From contig CM076147.1 in NCBI GenBank assembly GCA_038025085.1, positions 377,001-441,000 of the forward strand: a stretch of 64,000 nt of DNA, read 5' to 3'. Under the pieces are notes generated by a model. That model saw nothing but the letters and a program-made list of their open reading frames with translations, made no database searches and was not told the DNA's origin. This DNA is from Tetragonia tetragonoides. Lineage: Eukaryota > Streptophyta > Magnoliopsida > Caryophyllales > Aizoaceae. This document shows, in pieces, positions 23,009 through 34,799 of this stretch (position 1 is the stretch's first letter; the number at the start of each line of letters is the position of its first letter). The position numbers and the translations under genes were made by a program.

Positions 23009-23989
23009 TAATTACGGTGAGCTCTTGTCAAGTGGAATATTTTAGTGGAGATACCCATATTCATTGATTTTTTCCTATGTAATAATTCAAGGATGTGATT
23101 GCATCCTAGAATCCTACAGAGTTGCTCCCCCTTTTTTTTTTTTCTTCAACAAGTCCTGCGTGAGATCGATTCACAGAAAATGAGGTCACTATTTAGAAAT
23201 GTAAGAGTTACTTATTATGAGCTGGGAGTTGTGATCCTTATTCCACTAACAAGTGATCATCGTCTTAGCAAAAATTACGGAAAGACCGTCTTGAAAAAGT
23301 TTTTGTATTTTTTCTTTTTTAAATTATTGCGGCTCCTGTAGTTGAGTAGGTAACACATTTTCCTTATCATCATATTGCTTCTATGAGCAAATTTGGCAAA
23401 TTCGTGCATTTTTTTTTGCATGAAACTTGATGGTTCGCAAGTTTTTGTATGAACTTGGTCTTTTGTCACATGAAGAGGCTACATGTACACTAAGTGTATA
23501 TAGCAAGATATATACAATTTATCCCAACCCTCTATATGTGAAGTTAAAGAAATCAATTTTTGATAAATATTCACTAGAGGAGGGAGAAAAGTCACTTGGA
23601 GCCGAAATGAATTTAGTAGGTGCATTGGGAAGCTAAAAAATTGAAGAGAAAACAATTACTAATTTAGCACTGGAGAATGATAGGTTGACCCAGTGAATTG
23701 GCAACCCACATATTCTTTGTGTCTATCTCTCTCCTCTATTCTCATTTTTTCTGTCCTTTATTTTCAAAAAGTGGCATTTAAAGTAAGAGAGGGTTACATA
23801 TAAATAAGTAGTGGGTTGCCCACCCACTGGGTTAATTAAACATTTTCCTTTACTACTATTGTCAATTTTTTTTGGGATGTGAGAGAGAGAGAAATGATAG
23901 CATCGTCAATATAATACGTGTAATAAATGTCAATCTTAGTAGCAAAATGAGACTTATAAACTATTTCAATTTTTTTTTCTTGAGGACCA
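23009..23989. other. Downstream region of ABC1
   Basis: Holds the ABC1 3' UTR and flanking AT-rich sequence. T- and A-rich tracts lie near 23126-23143 and 23300-23330. No convincing ORF or repeat is recognised before the hAT-like element. Confidence 0.5.
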
Positions 23990-24629
23990 ACTATTTCTAG
24001 GGCTGTTCATAAAAAACCGAAATCGAAAACCGTACCGTAACCGGGGTAAAACCGTACCGAAAAATAGGTTACCATACCGGCAAAAAAATAATCTTGGTAC
24101 GGTAACCGTACCGGTAACATTTTTCAGTTTTTCGGTACGGTTACGGTTCTTGTTTTTGGAAAAACGGTTAACCGAAAAACCGTTGTTTCTAAATTTTAAC
24201 TGGGCGGAATCCAATAAGTCAAGCCCACTAATAACATAAAAGAAAGCCCACTGAGACTCTAAAGTGAGTATAGCGTGAAGGAGAGCTAGTGAGTTAGGGT
24301 TCCACATCACACATCTTTTTTTCTCCTCTCTCCTAACCACACGCAGCTATCGCCGTCCCCATTGCTTCTTCAACCTCCCCTCATTGTTTCTTTCTCCTCT
24401 CTCTTTCCCCCAGGCGTCTGCCATTGATTCATTTCGGTCACCGTTCTCCTCAACCGTCCACTCAACCAAAGCAACAGATCCGCCCCCAACGGAGCTTTTA
24501 TAACGCCTTCCACACTAGTGCTCATCTTATAGAGAACCATTTCATCTCTCGCCAAATCAGAAAAAAGCTCTGGATTAGTGAATCCAAGATTCGCTATCTT
24601 CTTCACTCCATTTTCTTCTATTTTTCTTA

Positions 24630-24672
<43 letters not shown>

Positions 24673-25096
24673 AAAAGCCACCATCTGTGTATCTTATTAC
24701 CTTTTTGACTCCTTTGTTTTTGTGAGTGAAACATCAGATTACATTTCAATGACATAAACCCATTTTCTTGTGCTTTTTCGTTCAAGAACTTGGAGCAGAG
24801 GGTCAAAAGCTTCTCAAGTAAAAAGAAAAAAAGCAAAGTTTAGGAACTGTAGTATAATAAATTCCATTTTTATCTGCCCTATTTAAGTATTAAAGTTGGA
24901 AAAATGTATTCTGAAATTAAAAATGTAAAGTTCAAAAGGTAAATTCGGTTAATCGCTTAACCGTACCGAAAATATTGGTTAACCGATATTTTCGGTACGG
25001 TTACGGTTCGATAAATAGGCAAACCGATATTTCGGTTACCGTACCGAAACACATTTTCGGTACGGTTAACCTACCGTGAACAGCCCTAACTATTTC
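23990..25096. mobile_element. Non-autonomous hAT-like element, 1.09 kb, with 8-bp target duplication
   Basis: The body 23998-25088 has inverted ends TAGGGCTGTTCA/TGAACAGCCCTA and ACTATTTC duplicated at 23990-23997 and 25089-25096. Subterminal regions are packed with ACCGTACCG/CGGTACGGT words on both sides. The centre (about 24200-24950) holds unrelated, non-coding sequence with a leader-like CT-rich part and (CT)n at 24631-24670. It lacks any transposase frame. Confidence 0.88.
24631..24670. repeat. (CT)n microsatellite in the hAT-like element
   Basis: About 20 CT units; it produces a spurious Glu-Arg reading frame on the opposite strand. Confidence 0.9.
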
Positions 25097-26884
25097 AATC
25101 TTAATATCAATGTTGGTAGCATAATTTCAATATGGTCATGAACCATATACATAGATTGATTTCAATTTTATATACACTGATACCATATATGCTATACCCT
25201 ATATATACCTTATACCCTATAACCTAAACCTTACCGTACGTTAAATAATCATATTGATTTAACCACTAAAAAAATAATAATGACAATTTGCTAAGTTACA
25301 AATGTTATGAACACCAATTTTTATTAGGGAATTGTTTCGCTATAATATGTATAGAAAGATGATATTTCACATATCAAGTTAGCTAACATTAGTTTAATAG
25401 TAAAACACGTGCTTGATTATAAACTATTGGTTCAACGGAATAATCATAAAAAAATATAATAATCGTGAAATTTTGGGATTTTTGTAAATCGTGACCATGC
25501 GATTAAAGTTCATATTATAGTAACAGAATATCTTAGGTCAAATTTCTTATAGTAAGACACGCAATTGATTAAAAATATTAACTCTCAACTAAATGATCAT
25601 AATTATTAATATATAAAATAAATTTTTTTTTGAAAGATTTTAGAATTTTTTTAAGATATATATAAAATATTATTAGTAACACTTACTTGGTATATTTATT
25701 AGAATTAAACAATATCAACATGGAAAATTTATTGTCCCTCAAAAAAAAAAAAAAAACAATGAAAATTTATTGAAAACTAGTAAATATTTTTTAATTATTA
25801 TTTCACAATATCAATTAAATTATTGTGATATTGAAATTTTGTTTTATGGTCTTTTAACGATAGGATAGATCAGAGAATTTTGGGACTTATCAAATTAGAG
25901 TGGAGTACTTTACCAAAAATAATAAAATAGAGTGGAGTAAAATGTTAAAATGTTAAATGAAAAATTGTGTAATCTTCTTGACAGGTATTTGCTTTCTCTC
26001 GTTATCTCTCCCACCTCTCTCTCTCCATCTTCAAGACTTCGAGCACAATCTCCATTGTTTGCTGATTCGATTTCCAACTCTTCATTCCTTCATCTCCAGG
26101 TTATCTTTTGATTTCCTCCCTTCCTTTTTCTCTCCTCTCTATTTTCCGTGTTAATTTACTGATTATTTTGCTGATTTATTTCGTTTTGTATGTTATTTCT
26201 TTATTCTTTGTTAATTAGAATGCTGTACTATTTTTGTTGTGCAATTTGGTGCGTTTCTTGGAAAATTCGTAGTAGTAGTACTGAGCAAATGAACCTGGCA
26301 GTTCATTCCTTTATTTGTTTTCTACAGCTTTATGGATTCAAATGATCCCCACACTAGTTGTTGTTCTCATTTCATTACAAGAACCCTTGTTAGTTGTTTT
26401 CGACTTTTCGATGCTATTTTGGTTTGTTATGTTAATTAAACAATGGGATTAATTTTTCTGTTTTTTTAATATATTTATTATTATTTGTTCTTTGACGTGT
26501 CTGCCTATTCGGGATTCTAGAATTTCCGTGTCTGCGTGTCCCGTGTCCGCGTACCCGTACTCGTGCTACCTTGGTTAATTGTATACGGGCTCCAAATAAA
26601 ACAAAGTACTTCATCTATTTAAATTATCAGTTAAACTTTGATTTAGAAGTGAAGAAATGGGGGGGCAGTGCTAAACCTATGCTGTTGACATCTAAGTAGA
26701 AGTTGCAGCTGACTCGTTGAGGACAATGCCAATTATTTCTTCCGCATCTTTTGTATTTCCCCCATTAACACTTGGTTGTAGACTTGTACTTTTTTAGCAT
26801 AATATCATATGTATTTTATGTATGATTCATTTTCAATTTTGTTTAGCAACCTCATTGTTAGTTTTCTTGATCGGCCACTACAGA
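25097..26884. promoter_or_regulatory. PPOX upstream region with probable 5' leader and leader intron
   Basis: 25097-25950 is very AT-rich with no gene. A pyrimidine-rich block (about 25985-26098: CTCCCACCTCTCTCTCTCC) resembles a plant 5' leader; it ends in CATCTCCAG followed by GTTATCTTTT, a plausible donor. TTTGTTTAG at about 26839-26847 is a plausible acceptor 37 bases before the PPOX ATG. An intron in the 5' UTR is therefore likely but not proven; no clear TATA box was identified. Confidence 0.4.
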
Positions 26885-29800
26885 ATGGCGCAGTGTCTCC
26901 CACAATCGGTTTTGTCATTGAAATATAAAAGCAAGGGAAATAGAATCATGATTAATGTTGCAGGTCCTTCATCATACTCTTCTTGTTCTTGTTCATTTGC
27001 AAGAAGAAAAGACTGGTATTCAAAGAATGCTGTCCGCTGCTCTGCATTCTCGGAGACAAACACAAAACAAACAGGCGCAGGGGTCTATGGGTCTGATTCA
27101 GAATTAAATTCCCGGGTAGAAGAAGTGGATTGTGTAATCGTGGGAGGTGGAATCAGCGGACTGTGCATAGCGCAGGCTTTGTTTACCAAGCATAATCATA
27201 GGAATAATGCTAATTTCATTGTCACTGAGGCCAAAGATCGCGTCGGCGGCAACATCATCACCATGGAGGAAGGCGGCTTTCTGTGGGAGGAGGGACCAAA
27301 CAGTTTCCAGCCTTCTGATCCTGTCCTCACCATGGCAGTGCGTTTCTCTCTTCTCTCCTCTTTAATTAATTTAGTGAATTTGTTAAGGTTGGGATTTCTT
27401 GCAGGTGGACAGCGGTTTGAAAGAGGATTTGGTGTTTGGAGATCCAAATGCCCCTCGTTTTGTGCTGTGGAATGGCAAACTGCGGCCTGTACCTTCTAAG
27501 CCCACCGACCTTCCCTTCTTCGACCTCATGAGCTTTTCTGGCAAGATTAGGGCTGGCCTCGGCGCTCTTGGCTTCCGTCCGTCTCCTCCAGTAAGTCTCT
27601 CTCTCTCTCTCTTCAACTAGCTTGTCAATTAGTACTAGTCTTGAAACTAAAGATGAGAGTTCCAAGTGACAGGATCATGAGGAATCCATTGAAGAGTTTG
27701 TGCGTCGTAATCTGGGAGATGAGGTGTTTGAACGCTTGATTGAGCCCTTTTGTTCAGGTGTCTATGCTGGTGATCCTGCCAAATTGAGTATGAAAGCTGC
27801 TTTCGGGAGAGTCTGGAAATTGGAGCAAAAGGGTGGTAGCATAATTGGTGGCACCATTAAAACTATTCAGGAAAAAAGAAATACTCCCAAGCCTCCTCGA
27901 GACCCGTAATACTCAAACTCACTACTCCTCTTATCATCTTGTCCTTCTCTTCTCCCTCACATTCACCATAGACATTCATTCATTCGTTCATTCATCGTTG
28001 CTTTCTCTATTTTTGAAGGCGGCTTCCACAACCAAAGGGTCAGACTGTTGGATCCTTTAGGAAAGGACTCACTATGTTGCCAAATGCTATTTCTGCTAGG
28101 TATCCTTTCTTTCAATGTTTTCCCTTTTTGTATAAAGAAACCAAAATAATTTCCTATTGCTGTCCTTATGTAGCTCTTCAATCTTTTACAGGTTGGGTAG
28201 TAAAGTCAAACTATCTTGGAAGCTTATCGATATTGTTAAGCTAGTCAATGGAGAATATAATCTAACTTATGAAACCCCTGAGGGTTTGGTTTCTGTAAGG
28301 AGCAAAAGTGTTGTGATGACTGTTCCATCACATGTTGCCAGTACCCTACTACGCCCACTTTCTGTGAGTACCTATTAGTTTCTTCTGACGTTGATAGGCA
28401 AATTATTGTAGATTATTATGTGGGTATTTCGGAAACAGCCTCTCTACTAGGCGACTAATCAGAGGTAAGGCTGCGTACATCTGGACCTCCCAAGACCCCG
28501 CCCTCGGCGGGATACCTACTGGGCGGTTGTTGTTGTTATTATGTCATTTGGTATTGTCTTGAATTTGTTTCTTATTCCAGGTGCTTTCACTTTTTCATAC
28601 TACAAGTATTGCTTGGTTTCCACAATGCAGATATATTTTGATCCTTCAAAAGTTAGTCTTGAGATATTAGTACTTGATGCTTTATCAATCAACTAGCCAC
28701 TACATCAGTTTGCTTGTATTGTTGCTAGTGGTCATGGGAACTCATATGCATATCCATCATATTTCAATGCAGTTGAACAGGGTTTCATGTTTTAGGTGCA
28801 TGCCCTTACTTGATAAGTTGATGGCGAACGAGAATCTCCCACGAAGAAAAACTATATTTTCATAAATACATAACCATAACTGATAATTATAAGCTAAAAC
28901 ATATGCTTGGGAAATAAAACTACCTAAAATAAGCCTGTGGAATAATCTGAAAATAAATTACTTCATAAATAAACTCAAGCAAATCTGAACATTAATCCGT
29001 CTTTCCATAATGCCTATTATATATCTTCTAATGAAAGAATTAGAAGTAGGAATACTCCCTCACGTGCATGGGTCATTAACATGTGCCCTTGAATTCGGGC
29101 TTCTACAATGGGCCGCCATATTATTTCTATCATAGGTTCAACATAATTTAAAAGGGGTTTAGACACTGAAAGTGATAGAGCATTCACCATGTATTTTAAC
29201 AGCTTAAAGAGACAATCAGCCATGCTCCCATGTAGTGGCACTGTCCACTTCTTGCAAGTTGAAAAACTCCTGCTTTGATGATACGTGTTGCGAGCTCATA
29301 GAAATTAGAACCTTATTTCTACCTTAAGAAGAGATTAACAACATTTTATAGGGTGAATAAGGGTCTCGATCCCATTGAGAGACAAGTGTTTACTAAAGCT
29401 CTGAAACTATTTCTAGAACAGAAAGAAGCTTCACTTTACAAATCATTACAATTACAAAGGTTTGAATAAGAGGACGTTGGTGCTAGGCAGATTGAACACT
29501 CATGGTTTGTTGCAGCGGCGTAACCGGTGGGCTTTGCTACCGGACTTGTGTGTTTTGTGCCACAAGGATAGTGAGACGGATGCGCATTTGGCCATTCAAT
29601 ACCATTTTGCTCATAGCTTGTGGGGCCGATTGTTGGGTGAATGTTTTGTTCCACCTGCTGCGATTAGTCAGCACCTGCAGATTTGGTATGTTGGGTTGTG
29701 GAGGAGTAAGGAGCATAGATTATTGTGGCGTTGCGCATCATTTGCTATTCTTTGGTGCCTTTGGTTAGAGTGCAACTCTAGGATCTTTGATGGGGTAGGA

Positions 29801-32800
29801 CGGTTGACAATGTTTGGGGTCGTATGGTTTATTTGGCTTCATTATGGGCAAAGACCGTGGGGGCCTTTTCAGTGGTATCTTATACTGACATCCAACATTC
29901 CAACGGCATTGGAGGGATTTGTAGTTTACTTCTTTTTCTTTTGAGGACGCCTTGTCCACCTTCTTTTGTTATTAATCTCTTTTATTATTAATGGAAAAAA
30001 ATTTCTTATCTAAAATAAAAATGCGCCACATCACAACCAAATAAGTCATGTTCTGCTGTCTCACTACTTGCCCAGCAAAGCTAACATATATCCCGCGATA
30101 ACATAGTCCCAGCTCCCAGACCTCCATTTTTGGCGTACATCGTTAGTATTTTCCCTATCCAAAGCTAGAGTCCACACAAACGCCCGCACCTTAAAGCGGT
30201 ATCTTGCCTTCCAAATAAAGTTTTTTTTTGGTGCAAGTCAGAAATTGTATTATTGCTCACTGTAATGTAACATGATTACAGTCCTTAGGCAATGCAGATC
30301 CAAGGCCACCTACTAGGTAGGGTTCCTTTTTGCTACATCCCTCTACTACCTTACAACCCTTCAATTTGGTGCAATCCACTACAGGCAGTGGTTCACCATC
30401 TCTGTAAACATTACAATTTGCAAAAAATATTTCTCACCATCTCTGTAAACATTACAATTAGCAAAAATTATTTCTGACTTACAGCAAAATACAAAAGCAT
30501 ATATAGTTAAAAATATTACAACTTCTTCGAGGTTTTCAAATAAAGTTGGCTACTGGGAAACGAGGTCGTGGGTTTCCCAAGCATATATAAAAGGACTTGC
30601 AAGAGAACTCCTCTGAAGCATCCCCAGTCCACTTCCTAGTATCATCACTGCTACAGAGATGCACGAACTCCAAGAGCTCCAGTAAAGCAGAAGCATCTCC
30701 ATCTTTCAATCATGAGGGGGCCTTCTTAAATGCAGATTCCAAGAGCTAGTCTGAACACATAAGAAATCCGCACAGGAGCACAATGTAATGTTGATAACTG
30801 AAAATGCTAGGGAAACGCGTGGACAAAGGTGGCCCTTTTATCCAAATATCCTCCCAAATCTAATCCACTGACCATCCCCCAGCTCTCCACTACAGGAAAG
30901 AAATGTGAAGCCACTTGAGTTATGCTCCCAAAATGTACTAGGATATGTCTTTGCCGCTGAATAGCTATCAAAATGATTTCCAACTACAATCTAGCTATTC
31001 CTCATCTGTTTATATGAGTTATGCTGACTTTTAGCATTATGCCAAGTGCAAACTATAGCAATAGAAATTTGCACAAAGTCAGGAAGTTCAGCTTTCAGAA
31101 ACCTGGCTCGAACATGAACATTTTCCACTGAAAGTGTATAACAATTGATCTCAATGAGTCTTGTAACTCTGTTTCAATTAAAATAAAACTTTATCTTTAT
31201 CTAAAAAAATAATTGATCTCAACGAACCTAGCTATGAAGGACCACTTAGTACCTCAATTTGTCATTCAGTTTCCACTTTCCAGCCTACTAGGGTGCAAAA
31301 CAGTTGCTAAACTGTCCAAAATCAGATCTGAATTCAGGACACTAAAACAGAATGTAATTGAGCTATTTTGCTTCTTAAACCACTGAAATCAAATTCTGCT
31401 TACTGACCTTCGATTTATCCCTATACAACCTTATCTATATGTACTCTGCGTCTTCTAATTTATCAAATTCGGGATGTAAAGCCAATTATAAAGTTCATAA
31501 TTTCAGCACACAATTCAGCTCGGTAACATGGTCAAATCATTCGTTTTGGCATCGGGTCACAGTTGTGTTCAAGTTTGCAAGTTCGGGCTATAAAATGACC
31601 ACTTCTTAGTTATTACTGAAAGTGTATAATAGTTGATCACAATGAACCTACTTCTGAATGGTTAGTATTTGGTTTTTGAAGCCACAAATCAAATTTGGAC
31701 AGAGAACATGAAACCTGGCGAACTTGAAATCTACAAGTGCTCTGAGCATGCATTTTTTAGCCCGGAGTTGGAAAATCAAACTTTGTTGTGACCCGAGGCT
31801 TCAAGCTCCGAAATCCTCCTCTAATGGTTTTGAAGTAGCTAGATACCAATGGCTTGTATCCCTCCTAGGTTTTACATGTCCCTTGCACCATCTCCCTCGT
31901 TCAATTCCTCAAGGTTGGTAAGAGAGATTGATTATACCGTAATATGCTTGCCTCCTTGTGCCTTCTGCTGAATGTCTAGCCCCTATTTATTTTTAACTGA
32001 GGTGTGATGGCTTAATAGCATTCCTAGTATCTGTAGATTTCTCCCCTAAGTTGTTTCCTCCAATATTCTGGAACACAAATATCAAAAACCTTCCAGAATT
32101 TTGCCCAAAAAATGTGTAACTGATTGGACAATATGGAAAATGTAATTTGTGTGGTGTTTATGAAAATTCTGGAATTTCTTGCTTCCCAAGAATGTATGAT
32201 CCCAACTGGATTGTATTTGCTAATTTATTAACTTTACTACAGAAGGAAGTTCCAGAAATTAAGCTATCCTTATTCTGGTCCTAGTGAATTGCGAATTTAA
32301 TCCCAAAAGATAAAATAAAATAATGAAACTCATTGATATATCAGAGGTTCAACGTATTGATTTCATCATCCCAAAAGAAGCCCAAGTTGGCAAAGAGCTA
32401 CTCCTAATGATGACACTATTCAGTTTTGCCTCGATTAATGAATTTAGTACTTACTATTCACTAGTTGTAAATGTTTACTAGAGAGGATGCCTTATCCTCT
32501 CTCTCTTGCTGTAAATTGGCTCGTTTATTAAAAAAGCTTTTTCCTTATCTGATAAAAAATTTCTTACTATTCAGTAACAAATCAAGTTCGAGCTTATTAG
32601 AGTCCCTATAATTATATAATTTTGTGAATCCCATAAGCGGTGGAGCTCATCCTAGGCAGTGTTTGTTGCTTTTAAAGTCCATTGTTTGGATTCTGGATAA
32701 TGATCACTTACTATTTTAGGATGTTTTGGGCAAATAGTGGCTATCAGGCGGGCCTATAATCCCTGACCTTAGCTCTGGATAATGATCACTATTCTTAAAT

Positions 32801-34162
32801 TGTTACCGTTGATGACTCTTGGGTTTGGACGGGAGATCCGTCAGGGTCATCTCTTGCAAATCCTTCTTACATAGTCTTAGCCTCTCTTCATAATACACTC
32901 CTTTCCTCACATAATCTTACGTAGCGTGTGCACTTGTGTAGACCATTGGTCGAGTAAGGTGAACACTCATGGTAGTGGGATCAACATTAAGAGCTGCATA
33001 TTTCATGCTATTGTTTCCTTACAAGTTGATCGTTTCCTCAGTTGCACAAATTTGCACAATATATTATTTACTGACAGCGGGAGGTAGATGAGGTTAAAAT
33101 TAAATTGAGGGAAGTTGCTAGTAGGTAAATGTTTTAGGCTCGTGTAAAACCCAAGTAGTATATTTATCTTCAAACATTCATCTTTTCTTTTTATACAAGT
33201 TGAACAAAAGAACAAGTGCAGCTATTGTTTGTACATGGTGTTTTGTGCCTTGTTTGTATTTCGAAGTAAAATGTACAGAGATTTCTTCCTTGATTTGAAC
33301 ATTTTGTGCACAGGCTAGTGCGGCAGATGCTCTTTCAAAGTTTTACTATCCACCAGTTGCAGCAGTGTCACTTTCATATCAGAAAGACGCTATCCGATCA
33401 GAGTGCTTGATTAATAGTGAACTTCAAGGATTTGGCCAATTACATCCACGCAGCCAGGGTGTGGAGACCTTGGGTAAATTGCATTGCTAAACTATATAAA
33501 ATGTCACAGTAGTTTGTTTTCACTGAATTTAGGCGGATAAGCTAGCTCTTAATTTTGGTTTGACTTCACAGGAACAATTTATAGTTCGTCTCTTGTTCCT
33601 GGTCGAGCTCCACCTCGTAGGGTCTTGCTATTGAACTACATTGGTGGTGCTACTAATCCTGGTATATTACAAAAGGTAAGTCATCTATCAATCATCACAA
33701 GTCTCATATGATTCTAGGCTGTAGATATGTATAGGAATTATTTGATGTTATCAACATCCACCCCACCCTCTGCACTGCCCCACCCAAAAGGATAGGGAAA
33801 AAAAAATTCTCTTGTACATGAAAGGTCTTTCTCTTGTCTTTCTAATGTCTATTTTAACCATACAGACAAAAGATGAACTTGTGGAAACAGTTGACAAGGA
33901 CTTGAGGAAAATGCTTATAAATCCTAATGCAAAAGATCCCCAGGTTCTGGGTGTGAGAATATGGCCTCAAGCAATTCCTCAATTTTTGATTGGCCACTTT
34001 GATTTGCTTGATGTTGCTAAAGCTGCACTGAATGATGCTGGGTTTAAAGGACTGTATCTCGGTGGCAACTATGTATCTGGTGTTGCCTTGGGTCGGTGTG
34101 TAGAGGGTGCTTATGACACTGCGGCTGAGATAGCGGATTTCCTCTCACAATATGCAGGCTGA
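26885..34162 (+). CDS. PPOX: Protoporphyrinogen IX oxidase, plastid (HemY/PPO1) type
   Basis: Eight coding exons join in one frame with GT-AG introns: 26885-27337, 27405-27590, 27673-27905, 28019-28099, 28192-28363, 33314-33473, 33572-33675 and 33866-34162 (TGA), 561 residues, the usual length. Residues 1 to about 55 are Ser/Arg-rich and look like a plastid transit peptide; residues 82-100 hold the FAD-binding VIVGGGISG motif; the C-terminal exon has [20 protein letters not shown], the conserved FAD-contacting end. Known: the enzyme oxidises protoporphyrinogen IX to protoporphyrin IX in the common path to haem and chlorophyll and is the target of diphenyl-ether-type herbicides. I chose the ATG at 26885 (MAQCLP) over an in-frame ATG at 26822 because an acceptor-like site lies between them. 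Intron 5 is 4.95 kb and contains SINE and LINE debris; no exon is damaged. Confidence 0.95.
28434..28540 (+). mobile_element. TS-like SINE 3' segment in PPOX intron 5
   Basis: AACAGCCTCTCTACTAGGCG, then GGCTGCGTACATCTGGACCT, CCCAAGACCCCGCC, and a GTTGTTGTTGTT tail match my recollection of the 3' part and TTG-repeat tail of TS-type SINEs. The tRNA-like 5' part is not visible. Confidence 0.6.
28541..29454. other. PPOX intron 5, gene-free part
   Basis: Ordinary AT-rich intron sequence; I recognise neither coding frames nor repeat ends. Confidence 0.45.
29455..30013 (+). mobile_element. LINE fragment (copy M) in PPOX intron 5
   Basis: A long open frame carries the zf-RVT part ([29 protein letters not shown]) and [20 protein letters not shown], then a GAGGACGCCTTGTCC 3' UTR, ATTATTAATGG and TTTCTTATCTAAAATAAAA. 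Its tail meets copy N, which runs the other way. Confidence 0.85.
30018..30950 (-). mobile_element. LINE fragment (copy N), minus strand, tail-to-tail with copy M
   Basis: The minus strand encodes, in degenerate form, [18 protein letters not shown] and upstream connection sequence near 30600-30860. Its 3' end is missing and is fused to the tail of copy M. It is interrupted by another retroelement at 30223-30533. Confidence 0.65.
30209..30546 (-). mobile_element. A-tailed retroelement inserted in LINE copy N
   Basis: An insert of about 311 bp (30223-30533) starts on the plus strand with T9 (a minus-strand A-tail) and is bounded by TTCCAAATAAAGTT and TTTCAAATAAAGTT. Its minus-strand end reads ACAATTTCTGACTTGCACCA before the A-tail. 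Inside is a ~47-bp direct repeat built on ACCATCTCTGTAAACATTAC. It may be a 3' piece of a different LINE or a SINE. Confidence 0.65.
31141..31222 (+). mobile_element. Short LINE/SINE tail insertion in PPOX intron 5
   Basis: About 50 bp ending ACTTTATCTTTATCTAAAAAA lie between CAATTGATCTCAATGA (31142-31157) and TAATTGATCTCAACGA, an imperfect target duplication. The tail shares the TTATCTAAAA motif with the local LINEs. Confidence 0.6.
31230..32440. other. PPOX intron 5, gene-free part
   Basis: I see no coding region or clear repeat. GAAAGTGTATAACAATTGAT (31129-31148) recurs in similar form (GAAAGTGTATAATAGTTGAT) at about 31619, each followed by a CTCAATGA/CACAATGA-type phrase, which hints at an older diverged duplication. 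Confidence 0.4.
32447..32575 (+). mobile_element. LINE 3'-tail insertion in PPOX intron 5
   Basis: The segment GAGGATGCCTTATCCTC to TTCCTTATCTGATAAAAAA is a LINE 3' UTR and tail. TACTTACTATTCA precedes and TTCTTACTATTCA follows it, an imperfect target duplication. About 100 bp long, with no coding sequence. Confidence 0.7.
32800..32990 (+). mobile_element. Degenerate LINE fragment near PPOX exon 6
   Basis: The phrases GACTCTTGGGTTTGGACGGG, TCTTGCAAATCCTTCTTACA and GTGTAGACCATTGG follow the order of LINE copy A around 5465-5640 (DSRTW...SFLHRL...[12 protein letters not shown]) at low similarity. Confidence 0.6.
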
Positions 34163-34799
34163 TAGGGGTATGATTCTACATGTATTTTCATAGCTGTTTG
34201 TTTGGTCTCGGATTTTGAAGCTTAGAGCTGGCTATTGAATTTCTCTGTATCCCCTTCTAGGCGTTCTAGGTTGTTGGATAAATTAGCTGCAGAAATGAGA
34301 AATCCGATCCTTGCTTTTTCAGCCACAAGGATTTCTTCGACAATGTGTAATTTGGTTTTCTATGGCAGCAAAATTCCTTGTTAGCTCTTGTATGGGGGTG
34401 TAGTAGCTGATGAATATGTGTGTACTATGCTTCTGAATTCTGATGTAGTGTAACTCTCTTGGTTGCTGATAACTTTCTTGGATTATTTCTTAGGGTTATG
34501 ATTATGAATTCCACTAAGGACATTTCATATGCATTCCCAACTAGAACCAGTGGTTACAAGGATGCCAGAGCATAGAGTATATTGAGCTCAAAGAAAGTGC
34601 ACTTTTGTTTGGTTTTATTTCAAGGACTTCAATAGAGGGTTCAATTAGTCGTCGTTGCACATTCATTGAGAAACAGTTACTTATAAATGCCAAAAATACT
34701 CGCTAAAGCAGCACTTGTCACTTCGACAAATGATTTGGATACATAATATTTCCCCAATTGTACTTACACAGCTAGTCATGAGAGGTAGATTAGGCCTTT
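34163..34799. other. PPOX 3' UTR and downstream spacer
   Basis: The first ~300 bases probably hold the 3' UTR (TTGTGTAATTTGG and TGTACTATG near-upstream-type elements). No ORF or repeat recognised. Confidence 0.45.

Noticed and set aside
24370..24684. Minus-strand frame of 104 codons with a Glu-Arg run
   Set aside because: It is produced by the CT microsatellite inside a hAT-like element; no recognisable domain.
27366..27665. Minus-strand ORFs opposite PPOX exon 2
   Set aside because: Antisense shadows of the PPOX coding sequence.
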